A DNA stretch of 64,000 bases from Asterochloris sp. CNOR1 (GCA_963969365.1 OZ017756.1:434001-498000), one strand, 5' to 3'. Positions 1-12,297 are shown, counted from the first letter of the stretch. Notes: generated by a model not told the origin, from the letters alone. Translations and numbers: made by a program.

Positions 1-320
1 TCAATTCACGGGTCTTGCCCGCAAGCCTCGTGGCAGAACAGTCTGTGGACAACAGGCATGCAGGAACACCACAATCGTGGCAGCCTTGCTGGGCAGATGG
101 ACGGCGCACTCGTGCTGCTGGTCAAGCCCTGACTGGACAGCGAACACAACACGCTGCAGCCATTGCACAGGGGCAGTGCGATTGACGACTATGCCACAAA
201 ACCATTACTCAAGTGGCCTACTGCAGTGAGAGGGCACTGTGCATGCAAGTCTCTGACTTGCCAGCAGCACCATTGCACTGCAGCCAAGAGTGTGAGGGCA
301 CAATGCTGGCGGAGCAGCAC
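1..320. other. Left edge: intron and unresolved 3' part of the RINT1 gene
   Basis: No exon can be assigned here. On the minus strand the last RINT1 exon that I can match ends with a donor near position 321, so this stretch should be its following intron. The final RINT1 exons lie outside the window. Nothing else is recognised. Confidence 0.4.
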
Positions 321-3300
321 CTGAAGGGCCTGCTGCAGGAAGTGGGCGCTGTTGACGTAAGCCGCCACACGCGGGGCCCAGTGAGGGGACGCCAGGTCGC
401 GCATGTCTTCGGCGCCCTTGCACAGGCGGGCGAGGCTCACCCGAAATATCCTGACCAGGGCCTGCAGGGCAGCCAGCTGGGTCTCAACTCTGAGGCCAGC
501 CTGCAGGACCAGTGCAGGCTTGCCAACAGACATTTGCTGACCCTAGGGGTTCACCAACATGGCCCAGTCTGACGTCCATGTAGGTGTGAACATCAACAGA
601 GAACAGCTTTGCATGAGGCAAAGAGAGGGCCTGTGTGCTTTGAACCACCCAGATACCACCCAGGGGCTGATGGGGCCTCTTGACAGCTATGTCAGTGGAA
701 GGTTTCGTTGTTGACCGTGGGACACGTGCTGCAAAGGCGGCGCGGCAGTCTGCACACCATGAAACAGATATGCGGCTGACTTGTCAGGTGTTGTGGTTGC
801 AGGCAAAGTTGCTCACCCGGGGGACAGCTGCTGTGAAGGCTGCCCGGCTGTCTGCATCGTGCAGCCACATGGCGCGCCGGCACAGCATTGCTGCCTGCTG
901 CAGGACGCCCTCTGCACAGACGGGGGGCCAGAGTTCCTGCTGCCATGCAGGTGTCTGCCTGCAGCATCAACCAAGCCACAACATGAGCAGGCTGCACAAC
1001 AGGCCATGTGTAGCAAGCTCAGGTCAGGCAAGCTTGGCTGAGCACACAAGTGAGTCTGGACAGTGACAGCATCAGCCAAGCCAGAGAGTTGCCAGGCACC
1101 ACATGCAGGCAGCAGGGTATGGTGTCTGTAACATTTGAGACCTGACAGACATGCTGCCGGCAGCTCAATACATGAGGTGAGGGCAGACTGTGTGGAAAAG
1201 GCAGAGCTGCCTGGTGCTAGTGGCTCTGTCTTTTGGCAGCACCAACAGCAGCACAAGCCAGTCCAAGATGGAGGCACTGGCGGTCTGGTAGCAGGATGCT
1301 GGTGGATGCTTAGATGCACAGGCGCTTGGGACACCCATCAAAAGGTCAGGAAAGGGTGCAGGTTGGCGTACCTGCTGCTGTCAGAGCCGCCCAAGGCACC
1401 CTGGCTGCCCCAGGCAGACTGCGCAGGCTCCCAAGCGCTTTCTGCATCCAGGCTCTGCACAGGCCAGAGGTTTGTGCCTCAGTGAGGCACTCTGCAGGCA
1501 TACCTTGACCTGGCAGCAGTTTTTGTGATGATGCAGCTGCCTGAACTTCCCGGGCAAGCCTCTGCGTACCCTGTCGACTTTCAGGCGCATCAGACACATA
1601 TTGCAGGCCAGATTCCAACATGAAGGGTCAAGCAGGACCTGGATGCTGCGGGCAGCAGCTGGATGCTTCATGCAGCACGTTGTCCTGAGGAAAGCAGATG
1701 CCACACAGAGTCCTCCAATGGCAACACAGCCACACACGGCATTCATCTGCCCCACAGCAGCTGCTGTCTCATCTGCACACTGACGCACCTCCTGCAGCTG
1801 CTTGCGAGCCTCGGCCTCCTCTGCTGCCAACCAGGGCTGCTGCCACGTGTCGCGCTCACAGATGACCTCCAGGCAGCTCCCTTCAGCCCACAGGTGCGGT
1901 CCTGCAGCAATGCAAATAGCACACTTGTTGCTCTTGTTATAGGAACGCACTTGCTTTGCTCTTGCGCCCTTGCTGCGTGCTGTTGTGCACAGCAATGCGA
2001 AGCCATTGCAGTGACGTGCGACCTTGCAACTTTCCCAAGAGCAGGACTGATGAACACGACGCCGTGGTTGGGTGGCTGTACTGGAGGAGTGACAGCAGCG
2101 TGTAAACATAAGCCAGAGCAGAAGGCTGCTGCCAAATTGTGACTAGGGTCTCCCGTTCATCACTTGCTGGGTGCAAAGGATGTGGCATCCCCTGGGCACC
2201 AGAGACACATGCAGGCCCAGAAAGTGACATGCTCTTGACTTGCTCTGTCTACTCAGCAAACTCTTGATTGATGCTCTGAGAAAGGAGCACTCCTTGAGAG
2301 CAGGTGAGGGCTGCTGCTCTCTGGTGCCCTCGGGGGCTGATGCAAACCCTCTGCATGAACCCAGGCGTGACCACAGGTCTACACAGAATGTGTTCATTGC
2401 AGCTCATCATCCATGCAGCACCTTCGACTCAGTGGAATCAAGTGCTGACACAAACTTGGCTTGCAGGGCCGCCCTGCTACCTCAAGAGAGTCCTTGACGG
2501 TGCTCCTCAGAGCACCACATTGTGGTCTATGTGGGCATTGGGTGAAGTTTCTACTGCTCCCCACCTGTGCTGTCGTCCTCCTCTGCAGGAAGCCCCTTGA
2601 GGGGCGCCAACTCCCGCTCAAACCTCACAGCCTCGTCCACAAAATGCAGCCATGGCTCAGAGTGCTCCTGCAGCAGAGCAGCAGGCATGCTCCGCAGCCC
2701 TCACAGCCTCCTGAACAAAGTGAGGCAGCACTTGATGTTGCTCCACAAGAAACACTTGTGCGCTGAACAGTCCTCACAGCCCCAGTTTCACCCATGTGTA
2801 GCCAGTTCGGCAAAGACCAGCCTGATGGGGTGCTTGCTGAGCTTACGGAAGCAAAAGGCCCTGGCAGGTGCACGAAGCCCAGGACAGGTGGCACGCCCAT
2901 GTTTCAGCAATGTAGTGGCATGTGCAAGGCATGCCATTGAAGACTGTGCAGTGGGCTGGAGCTGGAAGACTCATCTACGGCCAAACTCTCTGCAGGGGCC
3001 TTGTGCACAGCCCAAGAACGCCTACGCACGCTGAAAGAGCAAAAACATACCCAGGGAGTCAGCAGGCACGCTGCCTCACCTGTGCTGCAAGGCGGGGCAG
3101 CAGGTGCTCTCGCAGCAGCCTCTGCACTCCCCCACGCACAGCACGTGCGAACTCAAAGGGCAGGTGGTAGCAGGCCTGCAGGCCGGGGCGAGCCAGTGCG
3201 GGCTGCAGCGCTGCAAAGCTGGGGCTCAAGTCCTTTGCCACCTGCAGTCGACCCACACAGTGCAGTGACAGTCAGTAGTTGGGTGCAAGATCGACCTGCT

Positions 3301-5757
3301 TTCGTGCTGTTCGCTGTGGCACACTGTACAGCTGGACCTCAGGCGCTTCTCCCACCTACAGGAGTAGGAGAAGAGCCATGAAGCCCTGCTGTGTCCGTTG
3401 TGCAGAACAGCGGCAGGAAAACAGGCTGCTGCGTCTCACCCTCAGCGCAGTGGCAAACAGCCACTCAGGCCGGTCTATGCGATCAGTGCGACGCCCTGAG
3501 GCAAAGTGCAGCCGCAGGCGTGCAGTGATGGGGGCCGCTAGCAGCGTCATCACATCCAGGGCAGGCGTGTCGATGCCAGGTGTTTTCAAACCCTGCAGCA
3601 AGACAAAATGCTGTTCTGTTACATATGCATTGCGTAGCCAAGGCACCCTTGTGTCAGGAGGAGCAACACTGTAAAATCAAAGCGGATGCTGATGGATATG
3701 CATGTGAACGGCCCTTACACTGGAAACAGATCTTGGTTTCAATCAGATCTACCCAAAAGACTTGTGCACCTTGTGGTCTGCAGTCTGCACCCCGTCTGTT
3801 GCAGCATTCAACCCTGCAAGGGCCATAAGCAAGGGCAAGCAAGCTGTCTCACCCACACCTGATCAAAAGAAGTGCTCTGCGTGACTCTCTGAAGCCCCAC
3901 AAGACAGTAGACTGCCTCTAATAAATCGGCGTTGGTCTGCAGCAGCAGGACAGGCACCTCAGCAGGCTGGCGGCACTTGAGGCATGACATCACTGCCCAG
4001 TTTGCAGTTGCAGACTGATGCTCTGGCAAGAGGGCATAGGCGCGCACCAGCATGCGAGCAGGCCTGTGCTTGGCAGCTTGTGCTGCAAGCAGTGCTTTGG
4101 GCCAGACATAGGCCTGTGAACGTGACACACATGGGCCGTGATGCCAATATGGGAGGTACCTGGGCATCTGAAGGCTTCAGCATCATCCTGTCCACTTAGT
4201 CCTGGACCCCTTTGCCCAGGTTCCAAGCAAGCCATGGAACTGTGCAAACAAGGCACATGAGCCAAGAAGTCAACACAGCACCTCATGGCATTGACCTCAC
4301 CCTGCCCTCCTGGTCTTGGAACCCTGCCCAGGTCCCAGGGGAGGTGGCTCCCGGAGACACCCCATTCGGCTGGTCGGAGCTGGCAGCGGCAGGCACAAGC
4401 GGTGGTGGCCACTTCAAGTCAGCTAGCACACTGTACAGCGCCTTCTCAAGGCCTGAGGACAGGACATCCTGCAAGGGACCGAAGAGAGAGTACAGTGTAA
4501 AAACTTGCAGATCTCAGACACAGCAGCTGTGAAAAAGCTGCTCGCTGTCTGACATCTGGTAAGGGCCTAAGGACAAGGCACCCAGCAAGAGCATGCATGC
4601 AAGCTGTGAAGGACAGGGGACCAGGTGCTGCTCAACGCCTGTTTGAGTTTGACCACTGAACAACATGAACAGGCACAAAGCTTCAGAGACAGCAGCAGCT
4701 AGTGCCCCACCAATAAAAGGTTATGAAGCATGGGCACGGCCTGACTGCAGGACAGATTGCACATGCGTGCAGGATGGGCCTCAAACACAGCAGCCAGCAC
4801 CCTGCAAGCACACCTGCCGTTGCCTGCTCAAGGCCTGAGGACATGCTGGCCCAAACACACTTGATGCTGTCCAGACAGATATGCAAGAGCAGCTTGGCTT
4901 CATTATGCCATCGAGGCAGCCCTGCCTGATGCTGTATGCTGGTGCGTCTAAACCCCAATGCCGCACCTCGGCCCGCAGACAACCCAAGCACTGACCTGGG
5001 CGGCCTTGCCTGCAGCCATCACGCCCTCTCCATAGTGCACCAGCTCGCTGGGCAGCCCTGAGGTGGCCACCTGAGCCAGCTTGTCTGCGCGCGAGTGCAC
5101 CGCGGCGAAGGTGCCAAGCCCCTGGCTGGCGGCCCGCAGATAGGCGTGCCTCCCCTGAGCTGCCTGCTGTCCCTGGAGTCCCGCGACCAGCTTCTCAAGC
5201 TGCCGCACCACGCTCTGCAGATCCTGCAAGCACCACACAGGGTGCTCGCTTGATGCACATCGATTGATGCCTCTCCTGGGCTGCCTGCTGCCCCTGGGGC
5301 CCGCCGCTAGCTTCTGAAGCTGTGCACCACGCTCTGCACACCACAAGTTCCACCATCAAGTCAACTGCAGCAGAGTTAGCCTAGCATTGTTGTGCGTGCT
5401 CTTGCTAAGGTTGCAGCATTGTTGTCAGAAGACACCAGCGTCTTTGCCTGGTCGCGATTCCTGCAGTCTGCTAGGCACAACGAGAGTGCCCATGAGCCGC
5501 TGTTGCCACAAGGCCCCCACCTGCAGGCGCTTGAGGTACAGCTCCCCCGCTGAAAGCAGAGCCAGCTCAGCTGCGCAGTCTGCCAGGCTGGCTGGCAGCG
5601 GCGGCTGCTGGCCCAGCTCTGGGCCGTTGGCGCCCTCCACCTGCTGCGCCGCCTCCGCGCTCAGAGCCGCAATGCTGTGCTCAACATCGCGTAGCTGCTG
5701 CTGCAGGTGCGCTGCCGACCTCTCTGCCTCGTGCAGGCGCTCTGCCGCAGAGGGCAT
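321..5757 (-). CDS. RINT1: RINT1/MAG2/TIP20-like vesicle tether, 3' end outside window
   Basis: Multi-exon minus-strand gene for a RINT1 (plant MAG2, yeast Tip20) homologue. Family knowledge: it is a subunit of the Dsl1/NRZ complex that tethers Golgi-derived vesicles at the ER. The first ATG is at 5757. Exon 1 (to about 5450) encodes a heptad-rich coiled coil. Further exons are near 5222-4990, 4470-4300 (a motif like LADLKWPPP) and 3957-3860. The exon at about 3600-3440 holds the family signature HFASGRRTDRIDRPEWLFAT. The exon at 3230-3060 follows it, then 2680-2575 (WLHFVDEAVRFERELAP, like the human segment HTVDEILLFDKEL). The segment near 1870-1735 contains DTWQQPWLAAEEAEARKQL, and that near 500-321 matches the FRIRLTQVM...YISTVL region of human RINT1. 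The C-terminal 'GGAAQL' region was not found and should lie left of the window. Exon limits are approximate; a further 5' exon is possible. Confidence 0.75.
5200..5340 (-). repeat. Decayed copy of a RINT1 exon start inside the preceding intron
   Basis: On the minus strand the exon starting at about 5222 begins AGCGTGGTGCGGCAGCTTGA after a CTGCAG acceptor. About 115 bp upstream, near 5335, the intron carries AGCGTGGTGCACAGCTTCAG after TGTGCAG, then a matching run including CAGCAGGCAGCCCAGGAGAG. The copy therefore includes a second, decoy acceptor. Confidence 0.7.
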
Positions 5758-6361
5758 GCCTCTGGCAGCAGCTGCCGGCCCTGTGCCCACGCAGCAATGG
5801 CACTGCTGTCGGAGAGCCCCTGTTTGTAAGCCCCTCAGTGGCTGGCTGCTTGAGGCTGGCCCTGAAGGGACTGGAGCCTCAGGCAGCTGCTGTCAGTGCT
5901 GTGCGCGCGCAGTGCCGGCAGTGCTGTCAAAGCCCCTGTTTGCAGGCCCCTTGGTGTCGACTTCCTTGAACCAGACTCAAGCTGAGGGAGCCACAAGATA
6001 GAAGCGGTCCACAGGTCTCTGTCAGGCTGCTGAAAACATCAAGCTGCTGCAGCCAGATTGAGTCGCCACACCAGAACGTCTGGGCTCTGCCACTCAGGAT
6101 CCAGGTCTGTCACAGGCACCTGCAGGTCACAACAGCTGCCTCACATCGTGGCTTGCACGCACCATCTAGCCGGTTTGATGGCTGCTCAGCCATGCACAGC
6201 GAGCAGTTGCTTGACAGCTGCCTGCCAATCTCTGTGCCATGAAGAGCTCCGCCCTTGCTCCAATGCTCCGCAAGGGCCATCTCATGGCCTGGCAGCCTTG
6301 CAATCAATGCTGCACTGTGGCACAGAGCACACCAGGAGCCATTGATGGTCCCGCTTTTCAT
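5758..6361. other. Intergenic stretch between RINT1 start and METTL stop
   Basis: This spacer should hold the RINT1 promoter (and possibly a 5' exon) and the 3' UTR of the upstream minus-strand methyltransferase gene. A phrase like 'aaagcccctgtttgcaggcccctt' occurs twice in related form (near 5815 and 5930). I see no conserved coding segment in either strand. Confidence 0.4.
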
Positions 6362-7106
6362 TCATTGATACTCTCTGGTGCAGTTGTGCACAGGACCTGC
6401 CTGCTGGGCCCGTAGGCCAGCATCCTGGATAGCGTCAAAGGTTGCCTGCACCACAGGCTCACGGTGCTCGTAGGCTAGCAACGTGACTGTAGTTGGCGAG
6501 CTCAGCTGCGAGATCGTCTGGAAAAGCAGCGGGATCTGGTCCTTGCTGTACAGAAGGTCTGATGCCAGGATGACGTCTGGGGCTGGCAGATCAGGCAGGG
6601 CGCCTCCCCAGGTCAGGGCTGCAGCTGCGACACAGTGCTGCAGGCTGTTGGCCTGCAGCAAAGACGGTGAGCTGTCAGGCCAGTGATGGCTGGATGCCAG
6701 CAGCTGCAGGACTCTGCCATAGACTGCTTTGCTGGCAGGCCTGTGTGGTGTGGACAACAAGCATGCAGTGCAGCTGCTGTGTGCTGCTGGAGTACTGCTG
6801 ACCTGGATGTTGGCCTGCAGGCAGGGTACCAGGTGAGGCAGGTCTGTCAGCAGCACGCTCTGTGCGCCCAGCAGTGAAGCTGCCAGTCCCACTGCTCCTG
6901 TTCCTGCCCCAAGCTCAAGGATGGTCTTGTCTTTCACCTCTTCAGCAACCTTGTCTGCAAGGCAGAGGACATGGTGGGTCCTCCCCCGCCCCTCACATAC
7001 ATCCAGCTGCATTGTGTGCAAGAGCCTCTTACTCAGGCAATATAGGCAGCCTCACCAGTGGCCAAGTAGTGAATCAGCACAAGGCCTGCATCCCACAACA
7101 CAGCCC
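6362..7106 (-). CDS. METTL21-type protein (lysine) methyltransferase, 5' end unresolved
   Basis: SAM-dependent methyltransferase of the Methyltransf_16/METTL21 family, whose members methylate lysines on chaperones, elongation factors and similar proteins in the cytosol. Three exons join in phase: 7106-7056, 6954-6803 and 6652-6362. The first gives AVLWDAGLVLIHYLAT, the usual 'G-x-x-WDAA-x-L' entry of the fold. The second gives KTILELGAGTGAVGLAASLL, SAM-binding motif I with ELGAGTG, then LLTDLPHLVPCLQANIQ, where the acidic D ends strand beta2. The third holds PDVILASDLLYSKDQIPLLF (motif II/post-I, D-x-x-Y) and the late YEHRE segment typical of the family. The stop is TAG-like after CTREYQ. The N-terminal exon could not be phased: candidate coding upstream (7237-7110, ATG at 7237) does not join exon 1 cleanly. 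It is divergent from the next gene, with less than 400 bp between. Confidence 0.8.
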
Positions 7107-7475
7107 CTGCAGGTCACCATGTTCCTTGGTGTCAAAGGGCAGCCATCGCAGCTGAAGAAGGACTGGCAGGTCTTCAGGCCAACCACAAAAGGCACGCCAT
7201 CTGTACAGACATTCAGATGACAAGCTCTGGCGAACATGTTGTGAACAATGTCACACCTGCATCGTTATAAAGGTGGCTATGTTCTTGGACCTTGAGAGAC
7301 TTATTCCTGATCGAGAGGACCCTGCCAGCCTGGTCCTGCAGTCGCATGCGGCATGCATTCCAGCAAAGTTTGCCTTTGATCAGATGTCAAGCTTAGGTCA
7401 TGGCCCATGCTGTTACAGCATGGCGATCTCGATGCAGAGACAGCCTCCACATGCAGTGATCACTCCACGGGAGGC
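7107..7475. promoter_or_regulatory. Probable shared bidirectional promoter region
   Basis: About 370 bp separate the first assigned METTL exon (minus) from the ATG of the plus-strand membrane-protein gene. This stretch must carry both start regions, including the missing METTL 5' exon. No clear core-promoter motif is visible, so the regulatory role is inferred from gene layout only. Confidence 0.3.
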
Positions 7476-10400
7476 ATGACTTCCAGCAAGGAAGTGCACC
7501 ATCGCGCGGTGAGGAGCAGCAGCACCGGCCTGGACACTGTCCTGATCGATGCTGTGCTGCCTCAAGTCAAGTCAGCCATGCCGGTTACACCGATGAGGAG
7601 AGGGAAGCAGAAACAGACCTTCTGGCTCAAGGCCGCACTGCTGGGAGGCCTGTGTCTCCTGGCGGTGCTGCTGGTGCTGATGGCCACCAGAGTGGAAGGT
7701 CTGCCATCGCCCTCCGGCTTGCTGCTGCACCGCAACTCAGATCTGGATCCAGTGCTGGTCAGCTACAGCTATTTTGAGAAGGTGAGCACCAGCCGCAGCA
7801 TGCCCTGAGCGACCATCAGGCTCTCCCTGCAACCCCTGGACATGAGGGTGGCAGCGTCAGGTGCTGTTCCCGCGCCACCTGGCCCAGCCACATGTCTTGC
7901 CACAGTTGTCACATGTCTTGCCACAGATGTACGGGAGAGCTTGCGCCCTTGGTGCTCGCCCTTGTCTGGCACAGGATGGAGTTGTACTGCAGGAGGCTCC
8001 ACTCCACCTCATACAGGCTCTTCTGACTAACACTTCTGCCTGGGGGCTCGCGTCAGAACCACCTATCGTTGCTAACAGGCGCGTCACCAGGCTCAGTGCA
8101 CCTCTTCCTTCGCCTGATGCAGGGAGGGTCCTTGCAAGCCAGTCCTGCAGCCGACCACCTTTCTAAACTGTGTCTCAGCCTGTTCTCCTGCCGACAGTGA
8201 AGAGCTGCACGGTCAGCCTGTTGAGGCCTCTAGCTTGCTGCACAGACTTGCCCTCCCTGTTCAGGCTGCCAATCACCTGGACAGCACAACACTGTCTCCC
8301 TTTCTGCAACCAGAACTGCCAGCCATTCCAGCCTGACCTTTGCTGTCCCATATTTTGCAGGATGCAACTCAGGTGGCCAAATGTGGTCCTGCCTGAGCAT
8401 CAGCGCTGAATGCAGTCTGCGCACTTGCCCTGTCCCAGTGTGACTGCTCTCCTGCGGTGCCACCCTCGGTCAACCCGCTCACGTGTGGCTGAAGGTCCCT
8501 CCCAAGCACCAGCCGGTCTGCAGCTGGCAACCATCTTCCCTCCCTTGCAGGACGCCAATCAGCTGGCCAATTTCCAGTTCTTCATCGCAGTGGGCATGGG
8601 CATCGAGAGCACCTTCCAGACACCTGTGGCCACAGACTTTGTGACCGTCATCAATGGGGAGGTCTGCACACCCTGCAGGTCAGAGCTGGGGCCGCACCAT
8701 CTATGGTTGGAGTCAGTTGAAGATTGAGGCCTCCATCACGGGGTGCAGTGCCAGGTGCACGCTTGAGGGCTGCGGCATGTGGTGGGGCTGCAGCTGACAC
8801 CTGTTGATTGCTGGTGGTCTTTGGCCCAAGCTTGCAGGAGTTCAAGGGCACTGTCCAATGGCTGCAGTCTTGGGGTAGGCCTGCAAACCCTGCAGGTGAG
8901 GGCTTGAGCCAAGATTCCCGATGATTGCACCCCCGGCGTGAGCTGGTACCTGGGTGCCAGAAGGCTACAGCATGCCCTGAGACCCTGGGCACTGAGCCAA
9001 AACCCATTTGGCCCTGCAGTACTCTGCTGAAGATGCTTTCTGAGGACCGAGCTGCTGCTGATGCCGTGCCTCACGTCGCGGCGGCCTGGGCTGGCAAGGG
9101 CCTCACCCTGCTGCAGCGAGACCAGAATGAGGGCATGGACTTCGCCGCCCACAATGTGACCATCGAGTTCCTGAGGTGGGCAGGCCTGCTGGGGCTGCTG
9201 CCTTTGCTGGGCTGGTGGCAACGGCAGCAGAGGCTGCAAGAGCTGTATGCCAACCTTGACTTTCTTGTGCATGCTTGGGGCTGCATGTTGGGGCTGGTGC
9301 AAGGGGTCAGGTAGTCTGTGGCCAACCAGGAAAGTGACAGGGAGGCAACCAAGTATCATGAACTGTGTTGGCCAGCATGTTAGCGGCACACAGCACCTTG
9401 TCGTTCTCCGACTTTTGGCACCCTTCGTTCGTCAGCTGTGAAGAATTGTTCATGGACATCCGCCGACAAACGGATGTTGTTGCATGAGCACCAAGGGGCC
9501 TGATGTGGCGCCAGCCTGAATTGCCGCCTGGTGCCTGCTCAGCGACATCCTTGTCACAGATTTCCCCTTTTGCTGGTTGGCAGCAGAATCTGTCACAGCA
9601 GCACTGGCTGTCCATTCTAAGTGCTGCAGAGTGCCACAGCATGTGGCCACACTAGCAGCAGTGTGGCATCCTGAGAATGCGTAGGCTTGCTGTGGCTGTT
9701 GGGCTGCCTTGTCGAGGAGTAGTGGCGCAGCATGGGTGCACCCATTGAGCTGCATTGCAGGCAAGCTGGGCAGAGCTGTTGGTAGTGTGCAGGCCTGACC
9801 TGTCGGGGGAAGGGCGGACTGGACCGTGTTTGCAGGCCTTAACTTTGATGTGCCAAGGCAATGCCAGGCCTGCACATCTGGGCAGAGCATTCTAGTATGC
9901 TTTCTGGAGCTGCACACAGACCCTGGCTGCCAATTAGTGGACCCCCCCCCTGCTGGCAGAGGGCATTCTGCCCTCTCAACAGTTGTGTCTAGCTGAGGCA
10001 GCCAGTGTGACATGCCTGCTGTCAAGCCTGATGCCTTCTCTACCGTGCAGACCCTAGAATGTCTTGACTGGACGTCTGTGTTTGTGGTGTCTGCAGGCAG
10101 ACAAATCGTTACACTCGCTACAAATACTTCATTTTCCTAAACAGGTGAGTTGCTGCTGAGCACCAGCTGCCCACCACCTGCAGAGCACCAGCTACCCACC
10201 ACCTGCAAGCTAGCCTTGTTGCCCTTTTTCTTGTTCAATGTCCTTGCTGAGCTGGTGACTGTGTGCCACGGGTGTCTAGCAACCTGAGAGCTGCATTGCC
10301 CTGCACTGGACTGCCCACCACCTGCAAGCTGATGGGTGCTACAGCGCTGCTCTCCTAATTTCCTCGGCATACATGAGCAACGAGTGGCCCTCATACATCT

Positions 10401-10861
10401 GCATGCCAACAGCATAAGAAAACCAGTCAGGCAAAGCCGCATGTGGGAAGCAGGACAGAGCACTGCTGCCCATGTGCACATGCTCACAATGGCTGGACTG
10501 TGCTGTGCGTGTTCATGCAAGAGGTTTGTGCCTTCTCACCAGCTACAGGCTGCAAGGCCAGTTGCTCTGGCTCAGCAGCTGACGTTAGCAGCAGGCTTCA
10601 AATGCCTGCAGTCCAGTAATCTGGAAGCTGCTTGCGGCACATGTTACTTGTGCTGGCTTTGCTAGATGTGTCAACTTTGCTGCACTGCAGCTCAGTGCGG
10701 GGACCCTTCTACCCCAGCTACATGCCGCGGGGTTGGCAGTGGCCTATGGCATATACGGAGCACCTCACGGGCAGCATCAAAGCTGTCTCCTCGTCTCTTG
10801 TCTGCCTCCCTCAGGTTTGCCTGGAAGAGACCTTCCTGCTCATGTGCACCATACGCTGAAA

Positions 10862-10892
<31 letters not shown>

Positions 10893-12114
10893 AGAACAGG
10901 GCTCTCTGTGTTGGCCCTGACACCTTTTGTTGCCACCAAGAGGTTTAAGCGACATGCCTTCAAGGCATTTGGCAATCATGTGCTGATCTGATTGGCACCA
11001 TCTACACACTGCTCACAGACATTCAACATTGCTTCCACAGTGGACTCTGGCAACCCAGGCCCCAGGACAACATTTGTGTTTGCAATGAACTAAGCAAGTA
11101 AAGCATGTCACAGCCCTGGGGCTGGCCTGTCAAGCATCAGCTGCACTCTGCTGATGGATCATGCCCTGGCACAGGTCGACGCTGGCGGACCAGGCCCCAG
11201 GATAGAGTCCTGGGCTTTTGCAATAGACCAGGAGGGGCTGGATCTGGTCACAGCCGCAGGGGTGTACCACCTGCGCACCTGCAAGCTGTGCGATGACGGA
11301 GTGGTGGTCATGGGGGAGTATGGGTTGTCCACGGTCCTCCTGGCCAATGGGTTCAACCTGGGCACGCTCATGAGCCGGTACCGGGCGGGCGTGGACTGGC
11401 GTCAGGTGAGGGTCCATGGTTCTCCTAGCAATGGGTTCAAGATGGACACCCTCATCAGCCGGTAACGGTCGAGCATGGATTGGTGTCAGGTGAGAATGGG
11501 TTCAACCTGGGCATGCCCAATATGAGCTCTGGTGGTATCGGCCAAGCGGATTTTCGTGCCAGGCAAGGTGGCAGAAGGGATCACGGCATGACCGCCAGGC
11601 ACGCTCATCATGCCTGTGCTGTCCATGGTGCTTGCCGGGTTCTCAATCTGGGTGTGCTGATGATCCTGAAGTGGCGCCAGTCCAGGCCTGGGTGACAGTG
11701 CTGCCTGAGTTTGAGAATAATTCGAATTCAGTTACTCTTCAGGCTCATACTTCTGCCTGTCACAAGGTGAGTTAGACGATGTTGCTGCTCACAACTGTCG
11801 GAAACCGCTCGGCCTGCCTGACAGTCGGCTATCATCTGCAGGAGCGCAACTGGAAATGCAATGACGGGGTGCACCCATCCCGCCACGGCACGTATGACCA
11901 CATCAGCATGCATCCCTTTGAGACCGTGTTCATCAAGGCTTCCTGGGATGTCGGTCAGCCTCACCTTTCACACTACACCAAGTGGTACAGCGGCCTGGCT
12001 CAAGGCAGCGACAACACTGAGGGCTCCTTTGATGAGCCAATGTACCGCTATGCCATCAGCATGAAGGCCCAAGAACCAAACAATGCCGAGAACTGTTTCA
12101 AAGTCCTAAATTGA
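7476..12114 (+). CDS. Type II membrane protein of the 'NSSVRGPF' glycosyltransferase-like family
   Basis: Seven exons join in consistent phase: 7476-7781, 8551-8678, 9020-9175, 10097-10144, 10691-10814, 11175-11405, 11842-12114, giving about 421 residues. A single membrane anchor, LLGGLCLLAVLLVLMA, lies at about residues 52-67 after a basic stretch (RRGKQK), so a type II Golgi/ER protein is likely. The lumenal part follows a pattern I know from uncharacterised algal, plant and bacterial proteins: VSYSYFEKDANQLANFQFF, FVTVINGE, LLQRDQNEGMDFAAHNV, YKYFIFLN joined across an intron to SSVRGPFYPSYMP, then WAFAIDQEGLDLV, and a C-terminal HPFETVFIKASWD segment. The layout resembles glycosyltransferases, but I know no demonstrated activity. 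The stop is 184 bp from that of the convergent next gene. Introns are long and carry decayed copies of exon edges. Confidence 0.8.
8250..8390 (+). repeat. Decayed copies of the exon-2 start in intron 1
   Basis: Exon 2 begins at 8551 with GACGCCAATCAGCTGGCCAA after CTTGCAG. Inside the intron, near 8264 (AGGCTGCCAATCACCTGGAC) and near 8359 (AGGATGCAACTCAGGTGGCC after TTTTGCAG), related strings follow pyrimidine-rich tracts. They look like diverged copies of the acceptor plus exon start. Confidence 0.55.
10862..10891 (+). repeat. (GCT)10 trinucleotide microsatellite
   Basis: Ten perfect GCT units lie within intron 5 of the membrane-protein gene, so they are not translated in the model. Such a run is prone to length change. 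Confidence 0.9.
11341..11690 (+). repeat. Tandem decayed copies of an exon 3' end with its donor site
   Basis: The exon that ends at 11405 closes with CCGGTACCGGGCGGGCGTGG, then ACTGGCGTCAG and the donor GTGAGG. Right after it, 11425-11495 repeats the same edge in decayed form (AATGGGTTCAAGATGGACAC, then GATTGGTGTCAG and GTGAGA). A third piece starts at 11496 (AATGGGTTCAACCTGGGCAT) and a weaker one lies near 11637. The second copy keeps a usable-looking donor. Confidence 0.8.
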
Positions 12115-12297
12115 GGACTCTGTGACCCCCTCAAGCCCCTGCACCCCCTTGCGTCAGTCAGACTAGGTCACAATGCATGGTACAATTGGTTCATTCAGTT
12201 CTGCTTTCATTATCGACTTTGCTGGTCAGTGCACTGCAAGCCGCACGCCACATCCACAATAAACACAAGGCGCTGACAATTTGTCAGCAGTTGGGGG

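Noticed and set aside
10632-10893. Open frames ending in poly-Cys, poly-Ala or poly-Gln over 10862-10891
   Set aside because: They are produced by the (GCT)10 microsatellite in an intron.
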